The translations under genes were made by a program, and so were the position numbers. This document shows, in pieces, positions 1 to 12,700 of a stretch of 64,000 nucleotides of DNA. The stretch's first letter is position 1. The number at the start of each line of letters is the position of its first letter. This DNA is from Sediminitomix flava (GTDB lineage Bacteria > Bacteroidota > Bacteroidia > Cytophagales > Flammeovirgaceae): the NCBI RefSeq assembly GCF_003149185.1, contig NZ_QGDO01000003.1, positions 512,379 to 576,378 on the forward strand, written 5' to 3'. The notes under the pieces were generated by a model, which made no database searches, was not told the DNA's origin, and saw only the letters and a program-made list of their open reading frames with translations.

Positions 1-2
1 AG

Positions 3-50
3 TGGTTGAAATCTGAATTGGAAGAACAACATTTACGACCAAGGCTTTAA
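3..50 (+). CDS. possible C-terminal end of an upstream gene (partial)
   Basis: An open frame enters from the left edge and stops at a TAA at 48-50, encoding WLKSELEEQHLRPRL. The composition is charged and protein-like, but 15 residues are too few to assign a family. It could be chance. No terminator is visible after it. Confidence 0.35.
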   Translation, partial: WLKSELEEQHLRPRL

Positions 51-405
51 GTAGGTATCCTGATAATTAAATCTTGTGTTTTATTAATTTATGGAGAAGT
101 TGGTCTGGTCTAAGCCCTAATGATATTTGTATTATAATCCTTTTTTACTTATATTCATCAGCGCTTCAATAAATGATGGGGTACACATTGACGATTGTGT
201 GTCTGGTATGTTTAGATAGTAGGATTTTTATAAGTTCTTTTATTGTATTGTTAATACATTTAAATTTTTAAACTCATTCCTATGTTAACCGTATACATAC
301 TCAAATTAAACATATAGTGAAACCCTATTTTTTATTTTGAAATAAGCTATAAATAAATTTTTATTGTTTTTAGATTTTTAAACCTACTTTAAACCAATAA
401 TTACT
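51..405. other. AT-rich intergenic stretch, no gene seen
   Basis: About 355 bp without a convincing ORF, tRNA or strong hairpin. It is very AT-rich close to the small ORF that follows and presumably holds the promoter of that ORF, but I could not place a Bacteroidota-type TTG / TAnnTTTG pair in it. Confidence 0.5.
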
Positions 406-513
406 ATGAACGAAAAAGTACAGGAAATGATCGAAAATGCTCTTAAATCTGGGGCTACAGTTTTACAAACTACAGGTGGTAAAATTGAAATCAAAAACGA
501 AACAAATAAGTAA
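406..513 (+). CDS. small protein, 35 residues, function unknown
   Basis: ATG at 406 to TAA at 511-513. The predicted peptide begins MNEKVQEMIENALKSGA and ends KIEIKNETNK: an amphipathic N-terminal helix, a TTGG turn and a polar beta-like tail, with no signal peptide or membrane segment. The stop codon lies 6 bp before a strong intrinsic terminator, which is what makes this short frame credible as a free-standing gene. The long AT-rich region upstream would supply a promoter. I do not recognise a family. It could instead be a small RNA ending at the same terminator. Confidence 0.55.
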   Translation: MNEKVQEMIENALKSGATVLQTTGGKIEIKNETNK

Positions 514-519
514 TTAACC

Positions 520-543
520 CCCGTTCTAAAAACGGGTTTTTTT
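520..543 (+). terminator. intrinsic terminator after the small ORF
   Basis: Perfect 6-bp stem CCCGTT/AACGGG (520-525 with 531-536), 5-nt loop, then seven T residues at 537-543. Confidence 0.85.
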
Positions 544-607
544 ATACCCAAAATCTACTTGGTTTAATGTTGTATATTTTTTAATACTATCTTTCATACT
601 TTTTGAT

Positions 608-1018
608 ATGAGAAAGATTTACTTTGACCACCCCAAGAAAAAGTGGAAAATGATATCTACGCTATTATCTGTTATACTTATTTTTTACAGCTTAGTATCT
701 CTCTTTATATATCCTATACTTTCTGATACTATAAGTTTGCTCTTAGGTGTTCTAGGAGTTATGATTTTGAGTGGGATCTACTTATTCCCTTTATTCTTGA
801 GTAATTATGTGTGGTGGAATAAAAATCTAATTCTAATCAAATTGGAAGTTATAGAAATCAGTTTTTTAAAGTATAAAAAGATAAAGTCTGTTCATATGGA
901 CTTAGGAAAGTTAGCAATCATCAAAAAAAGTGGTGAAAAAATAGAATTAGATATGAGTGAGTATGATGAAGTTGATACCGGAATCTTACTGACTTTGATC
1001 TTACAGCATAGCCTATAA
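608..1018 (+). CDS. small membrane protein, function unknown
   Basis: 136 residues. A basic N-terminus (KKKWK) precedes two hydrophobic segments at about residues 15-37 and 41-64. A polar C-terminal part of about 70 residues (NLILIKLEVIEISFLKYKKI onwards) looks like a small beta-rich cytosolic domain, resembling bacterial PH-like domains that follow a membrane hairpin; that resemblance is only an impression. There is no catalytic motif. It is a single gene between the small-ORF terminator and the convergent sulfatase terminator. Confidence 0.7.
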   Translation: MRKIYFDHPKKKWKMISTLLSVILIFYSLVSLFIYPILSDTISLLLGVLGVMILSGIYLFPLFLSNYVWWNKNLILIKLEVIEISFLKYKKIKSVHMDLGKLAIIKKSGEKIELDMSEYDEVDTGILLTLILQHSL

Positions 1019-1053
1019 AAAAGCCCTTCTGAAAATATTCAAAAAGGCTTTCT
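1017..1053 (-). terminator. terminator of the sulfatase gene (shared convergent hairpin)
   Basis: Stem AAAGCC/GGCTTT (1020-1025 with 1046-1051), extended inside by TGAA/TTCA around the loop. On the minus strand it is followed by a run of T (plus-strand A residues at 1017-1022). It also overlaps the stop codon of the convergent plus-strand gene. Confidence 0.75.
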
Positions 1054-1073
1054 GTAGTTCTTTACATCGACTA

Positions 1074-2714
1074 TTAATGATTTTTTAAGTTTTCTAGCTC
1101 ATGTTTGTATTCTTCGCTATGATAAAAACGATCAATGTATTTTTGATTTAACTCATCACTATCTTTGTATTTTTTGCGCATAGCTATTAGCCTTTGATGA
1201 AGTTCTTTTACGATTTCAGCATATTCTGGATCATCATAAACATTCTTCATCTCCATCGGGTCTTTTTTACGATCGTATAATTCCCATTCATCAACATCAT
1301 GATAGAAGTGAATAAGTTTGTATTCTTTAGAAACTAAGGCATAGTGACGTTTTACCATATGAATAGAAGGATATTCGTAAAAATGGTAATAAACATCTTC
1401 TCTATCCCACTTACTGGTGTCTCCTTCAAGTAATGGAACTAAACTCTCACCTTGCATGTCTTCTGGTACTTTAATTCCTGCAGCATCTAAAAAGGTAGGA
1501 GCAAAGTCTAGATTTTGAACCATTTCTTCAGAAACAGTACCTTCTTTAATATGTTCAGGCCATCTAATGAGTAAAGGTGTTTTAAATGATTCGTTATATG
1601 CAAATCGTTTATCGAACCATCCATGTTCGCCTAAGAAAAATCCTTGATCAGAAGTATATACAACTATTGTGTTTTCAGCTAATCCAGATTTGTCTAGGTA
1701 ATCGAGAACTCTACCTATGTTTTCATCTACCGATTCAATACAAGCAAGATAGTCTTGAATATATCTTTGATACTTCCATCTCATCTTTTCTTCATCGGTC
1801 ATTTTAGGCCAATTTTCTTTGAAAACATTATTGATAGAATCTACTATAGGATCATAAAGAGCTTTTTGTTCTTTATTTGCTCTGTTATAAGGTCCATAAA
1901 AACCATTTGGAAATGAATCAACCACAGGCAGTACATCTTTCATTTCAGCGAGCGTTTCTGGTCTGATTTTACTATCATGACCATATTGCATATGGTTTAG
2001 GATATTCATCTCAGCAGTTTTAGCTGCTGTTCCTCTTCCTTCATAATTATCAAAAAGTGTTTCTGGTTCTGGGAATGTCATTCGACTGTACTTTTCGAAT
2101 TTATCAGCTTTAGGCCACCATGGTCTATGAGGGGCTTTATGCAGGTACATCATCATGAACGGTTTTTCTTGATCCCTTTCTTCCTTAAGCCAATCAATGG
2201 TAAGATCTGTAATAATGTCTGTGACGTAACCTATAATAGTTGTGTCTCCTTTTTCAGTGATAAGGTCGGGGTTTATATAATTACCTTGGTCAGGTAAGAT
2301 CATAAACTTGTCTACACCTTTAGGATTATTTCCAAAATGTAATTTTCCAAACATGGCTGTTTGATAGCCGTTTTGCTGGAATATCTGAGGGAAAGTCACT
2401 TGTGTCGTGTCAAAAGGCATCACATTATCAATTTTTCCATTGATGTGGGTATGCTTGCCTGTTAGGATAGTCGCCCTTGATGGTGCACAAATTGAGTTGG
2501 TAACACATGCATTGGTGAAACGAATACCTTCATTGGCTAATCTATCAATCTGAGGAGTCTGAATCAAACGATCATCATAAGCACTAATGGCTTGATAGGC
2601 ATGGTCATCAGACATGATAAATAGAATATTAGGTTTTTTAGCTTCTTTTTTACTTTGACAAGAAACAATAAATGAGCTAACACTCAATAATAAATAGAGT
2701 GAGATCTTTTTCAT
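1074..2714 (-). CDS. lipoprotein sulfatase, S1 family
   Basis: 546 residues. A type II signal peptide ends in FIVSC (lipid Cys about residue 19), so it is probably tethered to the outer membrane or periplasm. The metal-binding DD of alkaline-phosphatase-fold sulfatases is at about 36-37 (FIMSDDH). The signature CAPSR at 76-80 carries the Cys that FGE/sulfatase-maturase converts to formylglycine, followed by ATILTGKH. Further signatures are KLHFG, HKAPHRPW and the C-terminal metal motif YTSDQGFFLGEHGWFDK. Length and motifs fit S1 sulfatases acting on sulfated polysaccharides (the glucosamine/uronate type found in Bacteroidota), but the substrate cannot be read from sequence. No maturase gene is in the window and no other PUL gene is adjacent, so it appears solitary. 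Confidence 0.93.
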   Translation of the reverse strand: MKKISLYLLLSVSSFIVSCQSKKEAKKPNILFIMSDDHAYQAISAYDDRLIQTPQIDRLANEGIRFTNACVTNSICAPSRATILTGKHTHINGKIDNVMPFDTTQVTFPQIFQQNGYQTAMFGKLHFGNNPKGVDKFMILPDQGNYINPDLITEKGDTTIIGYVTDIITDLTIDWLKEERDQEKPFMMMYLHKAPHRPWWPKADKFEKYSRMTFPEPETLFDNYEGRGTAAKTAEMNILNHMQYGHDSKIRPETLAEMKDVLPVVDSFPNGFYGPYNRANKEQKALYDPIVDSINNVFKENWPKMTDEEKMRWKYQRYIQDYLACIESVDENIGRVLDYLDKSGLAENTIVVYTSDQGFFLGEHGWFDKRFAYNESFKTPLLIRWPEHIKEGTVSEEMVQNLDFAPTFLDAAGIKVPEDMQGESLVPLLEGDTSKWDREDVYYHFYEYPSIHMVKRHYALVSKEYKLIHFYHDVDEWELYDRKKDPMEMKNVYDDPEYAEIVKELHQRLIAMRKKYKDSDELNQKYIDRFYHSEEYKHELENLKNH

Positions 2715-2900
2715 ATTTAAAAACTTTCAATAAAAAATTGGTTAGATGGTAGTTGAATCACTATTCAAATGGGTGTGATTTTTTTAGAAGCGATTCAGTT
2801 TATAAGGTAGGAGTATTGCTTTAAAAAGTAGTTTTTACTTTTCTAAATATTTCGTAATAAAAGTATGTTCTTGGAATTGTGGAAGGTGGAAACCTAAAAA

Positions 2901-3290
2901 TTATGCTGTAGCGCTATCAGTTTCAAGTAAAATCCATTTTTGGGCATCTTCAATATTATTAAATAGATGTCCATTGATTATACATCGGTTCTTTAAGACC
3001 GTTTCTATAAAATTGAATTCTTCTTGAATTTCAAAGGCATGGTTGACCCAAGCAATTCGATAACTCATATTCATTTCAACACGCTTGAATATTTCTATCA
3101 TGTCAAAACTAAATTTGAAATCAATTTTTTCTGCAACTACGGTTTCTCCTAAGATATTGTAACAATTATATTTTTTGCACGAAGAAATAATGTCTTTCCA
3201 CATATCAAGAGTCGTGTCAAAATCATTGATACCCTTAGCTTTAACATGGATATAGCCTGTTTTCAAAGAAATAGTATAATTAGTGTCCAT
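2901..3290 (-). CDS. STAS/SpoIIAA-like domain protein, function unknown
   Basis: 129 residues, cytoplasmic, no signal or membrane segment. The pattern is a short N-terminal beta strand, a helix (DTTLDMWKDIISSCKKY), a strand (CYNILGETVV), a helix (FDMIEIFKRVE), YRIAWV, then EEFNFIETVLKNRCI and an INGHLFNNIEDAQKWI tail. This alternation and the terminal 'F.(N/D)..EA..WL' motif match the STAS-like proteins common in Bacteroidota, which bind partners or lipids rather than catalyse. Monocistronic on the minus strand. The assignment is by pattern only. Confidence 0.6.
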   Translation of the reverse strand: MDTNYTISLKTGYIHVKAKGINDFDTTLDMWKDIISSCKKYNCYNILGETVVAEKIDFKFSFDMIEIFKRVEMNMSYRIAWVNHAFEIQEEFNFIETVLKNRCIINGHLFNNIEDAQKWILLETDSATA

Positions 3291-3747
3291 ATTGTTCTTC
3301 GTAGCAAATAGGTGAGAATTATATTTGTATTTAAATTAGAAATATAATTTTGATATTCATCTTAACGCCTTAGATAAAGTTGTTATAGTGCAATTTATAC
3401 TTAGAATATTTTTGGTTTTGTTGTTGAATTCTTCCTATGGTTGATTGTACTATGTTAATCGTGTGAGTTTTTCAAGAAATTCTATTGTGGCAAACCTTTA
3501 TGAGCATAATCCTATTTGTATTTTTATTATTTCGTTTAAAGAGAAAGTAGGATTGATAGTGTTGAGATAAGATTACTTTCCTAATAAATTATTGTACTAT
3601 TTTGTCTTTGTTATTGGAATCTGACAATTATTTATCAATTCAATGCGTTTTTCGCGTTGTTAATATTAACTAATACTCATTTTTTAATATTTTTGTTTTC
3701 TGTTTACTATCTATTCTATTTTTAGCTAAGAATTTTTTCTTATTAAT
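3291..3747. other. 457-bp divergent intergenic region
   Basis: No ORF, tRNA or hairpin found. It separates the minus-strand STAS-like gene from the giant plus-strand gene and should hold both promoters. Confidence 0.5.
3688..3695 (+). promoter_or_regulatory. candidate -7 element for the giant surface protein
   Basis: TATTTTTG matches the Bacteroidota -7 consensus TAnnTTTG and lies about 52 bp before the ATG at 3748. No TTG is found at the expected -33 spacing (the nearest, at 3657, is too far), so this is weak. Confidence 0.3.
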
Positions 3748-6700
3748 ATGAAAAAGACTTATTACCTGTTATTACTTCTGGTGTTTATGGGCTTATCTAA
3801 ATTAAGTTATGCCCAATATACATCAAACACCGCACTATCAGATTTTACGGAGGTCTCTGCATGGGATGGAGGTACCCCCGTCTTTGATGGCACCGAAACA
3901 TTTACGATCCTAAATGGACATACCTATGAAATAAATAGTGATGTGTCTGTTGGGGAATTAACAGTTGAGTCTGGGGCGACTCTTCGTACAAAAAGTGGAG
4001 ATGTTTTTACTTTAACTGCTAATGATAATATTACAGTTGAAGGAACATTAGACTTATATGATGATATTCTGAATCAAACGAGTTTGGTTTGGCATTCTTC
4101 TTTAGGTACTTCGTTTACTTTATCTGGAGGAGGTTCAATAGAGTTGGGGAACGTTACATTTAAAGATCCTAATGAAGCTAATGGTACTACAGCTAGTTAT
4201 GTGGTTTCTAGAAATTTGGATATTCAAGGAAATGTAACAATTGAAGATGATGCAACATTTGTAGGAGGAACAAATACCATCACTGTAGGTGGTAGTTGGT
4301 CAGAAATTACAAATGGGGCAGCATATGATGGTTCTGCTGGTGGTACCGTGATTTTTACAAATGATTTAGCAATCGCTTTATCTTCAGATGCTACTTCAAA
4401 CGATCTTATCTTTCATAACGTAGAGTTTAATGGAGGCGGGATTGTTAATTTTGGAGCAGAAGTCTTTACAACTGGCAATTTTATCATTTCATCAAATACT
4501 ACAGTAAATACAGGTTTGAATGTGTTGATAGATGGAGATTTTTCGGTAGAAAGTGGCTCTTCTTACAATCAAACCTTATCGACTACTAATTTCGATGGTT
4601 TCACGAACCAGAGTATTACATTATCAGGCGATGTTACATTTTACAATGTGCGTTTCGCAGATGATGATGGTGTTGATAATTTGAAAACTATAGTTGGTGA
4701 TTTAAAAGCTTCAGGTCAATTACATATTGATGATTTAACGGAATTAAGCACAGCTGATCTTTTATCCTTCAATAGTTTTAGATTATCTAATACAGATCTT
4801 GATGCTACTGCTGGTATTACTGGAGATATTGAAATAAATGGAGGAACTGTTTATGACGATGAGGCAAATGGTGTTATTGATTTGAGTAACACAGGAAGTA
4901 TAAAAATCTTAGGTAGCTCAAGTATTCAAGCTGGAGATGAGTTTAAGGTTAATGACTTTTTTATAGAAGATGGTATTAATCTTACCATTAATGATGGTGC
5001 ACAATTAACAGGTAAATCTTCTAGTGTTTTCTCATTGGGTGATAATTCAAGATTACAGCTAAGAGGAGCAGATAATTTTCCTAATGGCTTTTCTACAGCT
5101 AATTATAGTGTTCATGAGAATTCTTTCATTTATTATAATGGGGCTTTAGCACAGAATATCGAACCAACAGATTCAAACTGGAGTTACGGTAGCTTATATT
5201 TAGATGAAGATACCAAAACACTTACTGGGAATGTTGATATAGCTAATCATATCTATTTAAGAGATGATGTTACTTTAGAGCTTTCCACATTTGATGTGAA
5301 CTTAGCTGGGAATATTTATAATGAAGACGGAGGTTCAATTACTTCTGCATCTTCTGGGTATGGTACATTTACTTTTGATGGAGTAAATAATGCTCAAACT
5401 GTACAAGAGTTAGATGGTGGTACTTCTTATTCTTTTGGTAAGATTCAGGTCAATAAAACAGGTTTAACTCAAGATAGAAATGTTACGTTTTATGATAACA
5501 TTAATTTCAAAGAGGAATTTGTTGTAAGCAACCCTGACGGTGCTGAAAATGCTTATTTGGTTATAGATCTCAGAGATCATGTTTTAACGAATGACTTTAC
5601 TGGAGCTAGTAATTTTTCAATAGGTGATTTTGTTGAGTTACGTACTTCTTCAACTTCTGAATTCCTTAATGCTAACTCATCTACTATTAAGACATTTAGT
5701 ACGAATGGATCTGTAATTAGATTTAATGGAGCTAATCAAACGATACCAACGGGTATTATTTATAATAATATTGAGTTATCTGGATCTGGTGTAAAAACTG
5801 CTGGAGGTTCTTTAGATGTTGAAGGTGATTTTTCTAGAGTAGGAGGAAATATTGATTTCAGCGATAATAGTCAGAGCATTACAATAGGTGGTGATTGGTT
5901 AATGGATCAAGATTGGACAATCATGACTGGAAGCCTGACATTTGATGGAGGAGATCAGACGGTTAGAGAATCTAATTTTAATAATGTAACCTTTGCCGGA
6001 AGTGGCACTAAAACAATTAGTGGTACACTAATAATTAATGGAGATTTAAGTATTAATGATGGTGTAACAGTATCATCTTCTGATGAAAGTTTAACTGTTG
6101 GGGGGGATTGGACTGAGAATGGAACAGGTACATTTAGTCAGTTAACAGGAACTACTACCTTAGAATCTAGTAATGGTCAAGATTTAACTACAACATCTAA
6201 TTCAACATTTGGAAATCTACATATTAAAAACGATAGAGGAGTTGAATTCTATTCTGATGTGGTTGTTAGTAGAAACTTTGATCTAGATAAAAATAATGCA
6301 GAAATAGACTTAGATGTTAATACATTATTTGTAGGACGTTATTTCTACTTTGACGAAGGGACTACTATTAATTATAGAGATGGAGCAATAATCCACTTTA
6401 ATGGAGATCAAGAACAACGTCTTCAGAATGCAAATACAGCAAGTTTACCATCTTTAGTTTTTTCAGGTAATGGTGAAAAGATTATCACCGATAAAGAAAT
6501 AAATGTTGATGGTGATATTACAATTGATGGAGCTTATCTAGATGCTAATTCAAGAAATATATCATTAACAGGTAATTGGAATAACACGGGTACTTTTGAG
6601 TCATACAGAGCTGTTACTTTTAATGGTACTAATCAAACGATTAGTAGTTCAAATTTCCATGACTTAGTAATCTCAACAACAGGTACTACTACTCTTGAGG

Positions 6701-9700
6701 GTAATGTAGTTTTAAGTGGTTATATGGATATAAATGCTGGAGCTACTTTAGATGTGAGTTCTAGTAATTATTCCATATCAGTTGAGGAAGGCTGGACAAA
6801 TGATGGAGCATTTGAAGCTCAAGAGGGAACAGTAACTTTTGTAGGTGGAAATGCTAATATTTACCCACACCCAACTGAGCAAACAGGAGAGTATGATGCT
6901 AATAACTTCTATAATGTAGTTTTTGAATTAGGAAGTAATAATACAGTAAGTCTATACTCAACATTTGATGTTGATAATGATCTAACAATTAACTCTGGTA
7001 TTTTACATACTAGAGGGATGGATGTTTATGTAGGAGGAAGCTTTGTAAATAATGCTACTTTTTCACATTCAAATGATGCTTCTTTATTAACACTTAATGC
7101 TTCTTCTGGAACACATTTGTTTAACCCTGGAACTTCATCGTTTAGAGATATTACTGTTGATGCAAGTGGAGCAGTTTATGAATTGCAAAGTGATTTATCA
7201 ATTAGTGGTTCAAACAACAGGTTACTTACTGTCCAGAATGGAGAACTTTCTCTCAATGGAAATTCAATTGAATTTTCATCAGGGACAGATATCTTGATTA
7301 ATGGCGGTATTCTTGATGTTGATGAAGGTGCAGATCTTGTTTTGGGTACAGATGCAACAATCACGATGAGCAATGGTGCTTTTAAAGTAGTTGGTACTGA
7401 ATCTTCACCAGCCTCATTAGCATCATCTGATCCTGACACAGGAGATTTTTATACATATACTCAAACTGGAGGTACAATTCATGCTAAAAACTATATTATC
7501 CAAAACACAAAAGATGGTTTGGATATTCAAGGTGGTAGCATCGATGCAACTGATAATTTTAGTAATGGTATATTTTCAGATGGTACTGGAAGTCAGTATC
7601 TAAAACTAAATAGCATTTCATTCACTGATTTTGATGTATTAGATGTAGTTTTTAATGAAGGACCGACTAATAACGTTGAAAGAAGTGGTGGATCAGGTGT
7701 TGTTACATTCAAGGATTACTTGGGTTCTCTTGGTGGCGAAGCTTATGAAAATGATGCGGCAAGCTTTATTGAATGGGATAATGATGCTCTAACAATTGTC
7801 AAATGGGATGGAGATGCTGGAGATGGTTTATGGAATACTGCTACTAACTGGTCAGGTGATGCTATTCCAACTTCTACAGATAATGTTGTATTAGATAATT
7901 CTCTTGTTGCGGGCAATTATAATGTAAGTATCCCTTCAGCTGTTCAAGTCAATAATTTGGATATTAATGGAGATTTGACGCTATCATTAAATGGGAATAC
8001 CTTAGACATAAATGATCTAACTTTTACAGATGGTACTTTTGAACTTGGTACGAGTGGTGAAGTTCAAGTTGGAGGAAATTATATTGTAGCAAGTACAGCT
8101 GTTTTAAATGCGGGAACTTCTACAGTTAAATTTGATGGTGTATCTGGTGCTTCGAACTTGGTTTCAGTGGCAGGTTCAAATGGAAGTTTCTATAATGTGA
8201 CATTTGAAGCAGAGGATGATGAAGCTAGGTATATGGTTTCTAGTGATTTATCTGTTACAGGTGATTTCACACTAACTTCAGGTTTATTTGATATACTGAC
8301 AGCTAGTACAATAACTGTTGAAGGTAATTGGCAGAAAAATGGAGGTATTTTCCAAGAAGGAACAAGTACGGTTGATTTCTCAGGTGCTTCTGATCAATCC
8401 ATTTCAGGTGGCGTATTTTATAATGTAATCCTTAGTGGAGGGAGTAATAAGTCTCTTTCTTCGAATATGACAATCCAGAATGATCTGACTATTAGTGCAG
8501 ACGCTGGAACGGTGTTAAAGGGAGAGGATAAATTAATCTTCGTAAAAGGAGATTGGGTAAATAACAACTCAACTGCAGCCTTCGATGCAGGAACAAGTTC
8601 TGTGATTTTCAATGGAGGTAATCAGTCAATCACTGGTACATCAAGTACAGAATTTAGTACGCTTTATCTTACAGGTTCAGGTAACAAGTATTTTTATGAG
8701 AGTGCTCATATTCTTAAGGAAATGCTTATTTCTTCAACAGGAACGGTACAAGTAGAAGAGTCTGTGAGTATTACTGGAGAAGCTACTGCATCTTTAGAAA
8801 TGACAAACGGAACGATGACTGTGAAAGGAGCTAATAACTTCCCTTCTAATTTCGGAACATATCAGTTATTAGGTGGCGCAGTAGAATATAGAGCAGACTT
8901 AGATCAGAATATCTACCAAACAACTTACTATAATTTAATTCTAGATATCCCAAGTACGGATGCATATAATAAAAACCTATTAGGTGATATTACTGTAAAT
9001 GGTTATTTGAATATTGATAAAAGTAATGTTGTTTTCAATGTCAATAATCATACGTTAGAATTAGAAGGTAATTTAGGTGTACCTACTTCTACTACAATCA
9101 ATTGGGGTACAGGTACCCTGATTCATAAAGGTGGAGGTTGGAATATCGATAGAGATATAACAGATTTCAATAATCTTATACTTAGAGGTACTAGTACTAA
9201 AGCCTTGTTAGCAGATTTATCTGTAACAGGTGATTTGACTGTTGAAGACGGTGTATCGCTTGATCTGAATGATTATGAACTAAATGGAGGTGGTGCTTTT
9301 ACTTTGGAAGGAGCTGCTAGTATGGTCGTTAACGATCATCCGTCTACTACAGAGCCTGCTTTTGCCAATGGCTTTAGTTCTTATAGTTTATCAGAAAATT
9401 CAACGGTAACCATTAGTGCCCCTGATGCTGTGATTTTGCCATCTGGAGTTACTTTCGGGCGTTTGAATTTACGTGGAACATTGACTGCTAGCTTGGAAGG
9501 TGATCTAGACGTTGACGGTATTTTTGATATGAGCTCTACGACTTTCCTTGATACTGATAATGGTCACGATTTATATCTAGCAGGTTCATACGTAGATCTT
9601 CAAAACTATACTGCGAGTAATTCTTCTACAGTTTATTTTGATGGAGCTGATCAAACAATCAGAAATGATTTAAATAGTGGTTCAGAGACATTTGAATTGA

Positions 9701-12700
9701 ATGATGTTGTATTCTCAGGTAGTGGAACAAAGACCTTAGATGGAGGGAATGATATTTGGAATATAGCAGGTGATGTAACCGTAAACTCTGGCGCATTTGT
9801 AAGATTAAGTAGACAAATGAATGTCGCTGGATCTTTTACAAATAATGGATCATTCACTCAGACTTCAAATACTTATGGGCTTGAGTTTAATGGCGTTGGA
9901 GATATCGATCTTAACTTTGGTGTTGAAAATCAATTGAGAAATGTATTCTTTAACGGAAGTGGGGGTACCTATACACTTATTACAAATGGCATGAAAGTGA
10001 TTAATGGGTATTTAAATATCAGTTCTACTTCAATTGTAGATTTTGGATCACTTACTCATGAATTAGCTTCAAATACTCACTCATTTGAGGGTACAATCAA
10101 TTCTACGAATGCAAGTTTTATTTTCAATAGAACTGGTGACCAATATTTACCAGCAATTGATTTATCATTTGAAGATTTTACAATAAGTGGAACAGGTCGA
10201 AAATATATTCCTGCAAATACTTATACTATAGATGACCTTCATGTTGAGAGCTCACCTTATTTGTATCTTTCAGAGGATGGCGGAGAAAACGTTTCAACTT
10301 TAATCGTAAAAGGTAATTGGTTAAACGAAGGACGTGTTTATACCTATACATCTAATGTTTATTTAGATAGTGATGATACTACCACAAAGACAATTACAAG
10401 TGGTGGATATGAGTTCTATAATCTTATCATTAATGAGTATCAAACCAATGCTAGAACTTATCAAATTCAAGATGAGCTTTACATTGAGAATGAATTGCAG
10501 GTAAAAGCGAATGCAACTCTTGAGGTTATTAATAATACATTACGTTTAGGTAATAATGATACGGATTATCCTTTAGGTGAAACACATACTGTTGAAGCAA
10601 ATGGAGCAATTTACATAGGAGAAAACGGTATTTTAGAGTTTGACGGTAATGATCAAGATCAAACACTTAATGTTAGTGGTTCAATTTCATTTGTAGGGTC
10701 AACAGAGAATCTAGCCAAAATTGAAAGAAGATCGGGTAATCAAAGATTAGCGATCAACATTCTTTCTGGTGGCTCAGTAGCAGCAAGTTTTTATGAGTTT
10801 AGCCATATTGCTCATACAGGGTTTATTGTAAATTCAGGAGCAACAATTGATGCTACTCACAACTTCTCAGATGGTTTATGGACAGGTATTAGTACGAGCA
10901 ATAGTGGTGATTATCGTTACCTACAAATTGATAATGATTTAGGAGCTGGTATAACGATAAATAATGTCATGTTCAATCATGATAGAACGCCGAGTCAAGG
11001 TGTACATTACAATGTAGGTCGTTTAAGTACTGCTACAGGTAAAATTACCTTTGATGGACAAATCAATGGTCGTTTGGCAGGTGCTACTTACGAAGATGAT
11101 CAGAATACAGGTGATGCTGACGGTCTAATTGTCTGGAGCGGTACTACTGATATTACTTGGGAAGGTGCAGTAAGTGCAGATTGGAATACGGCTGCTAACT
11201 GGAGTTCTGGAACAGTACCAACATCAACTGAAAATGTGGTAATTCCTCTAGGTTCTCCTAATAACCCAATTATCAGTACAACAGCAGAATGTAATAAGCT
11301 GACTATATCTAATGGTATCTTATCACTTACTGATGCAGCAGATTTAACTGTTTCTTCTGACTTAACGATTGGTACGGGAACATATGCAGGTATTCTTACT
11401 GCAGCTTCAGGAGCGACTATCGAACTAGATGGTAGTTTGGATATGTCTAGTAATGCTATCTTCAAGGGTACTGAAAGTACATTTAACTTCACACCTTTAG
11501 CAGGTACAGTAAACCTTACTGCAAACGCAAATTCTGAATTTGGTAATATCATTTACAATGGTGATGTAGATTTCAGAATGATTGGTTCAGAGATTCATGT
11601 TCTAGGGAGTATGACACTTTCTAATGGTAATCTCTCAGCGATTACTAGTAATTACACTCATTATGTAGCAAAAGACTTACTGAATAATGGTGGAGATGTT
11701 TCTGCCTCTACTACGGGTCTTTTTGTGTTGAATGGAGATAACCAGACTGTTAAAGATTTTGTATTTAATGATCTTCAAATAGATGGAACAGGAGTGAAAA
11801 CTTTTGAAGGAACAAATACAATTGAGGATGATTTAACTATAGTTTCTAATCTTACTTCAGCAGCAACTGCCACAATTAACTTTAAAGGTGATGTAATTAT
11901 CGAAAGTGGAGCTACTTTCGATGATGGTGGTACTACTCACTATTTCTCAGGAAGAAATTGGAAAGGAGAAGGTTCTTATGCTGGTGCAGGTACAATAGAA
12001 TTTGTAAGTACTGGAGATCAATATATTGAAGCTTCTAAGTTTAACAACTTAGATCTGAATTTAGCCGCATCTAATGAAGTGTATTTAATGGGTGATGTAG
12101 ATGTTACAGGAGATGTTTATTTAAGATCAAATGTAAATTACTTATATACTGATGAATACCTAATTCAGAGTACAAATGGTACAGGTGAATTTGTGATGGA
12201 AGCTAGTTCAAGAATCCAAGTTCAAGGTGCAAATAACTTCCCTGATAATTTTGGTACGTATTCAATGGATGAATCTTCTACAACATTTTATAATGGAGTG
12301 GTAGATCAGACAGTAAAAGGTAATGTAGCTTACGGAAGGTTAGATTTGAGAAATCCTAACACTAAAACACTTTCAGATGATATTACTGTTCAAGAAAGAC
12401 TGTATATCAATGATGCTACATTAGATGTTAGTACAAGTAACTATACTTTGACTTTGTACGATGATTTTTATAATAATTCTATAGGGTCATTCTTGGCAAG
12501 AAGTGGTGAAGTGATTTTTGCAGCTCCAACAGCTGATGATACTAATTATCAAGATATTTATTTAGGTGCTGAAGGAACGAAAGACTTTTACGATCTGACT
12601 GTAAATAGTGAAAGACGTATTGATCAAGAATACGCAACGCTGAATATTCTAAATAACTTCCGTATTGATAAAGGAGACTTTAGAATATCAGATAATGATG

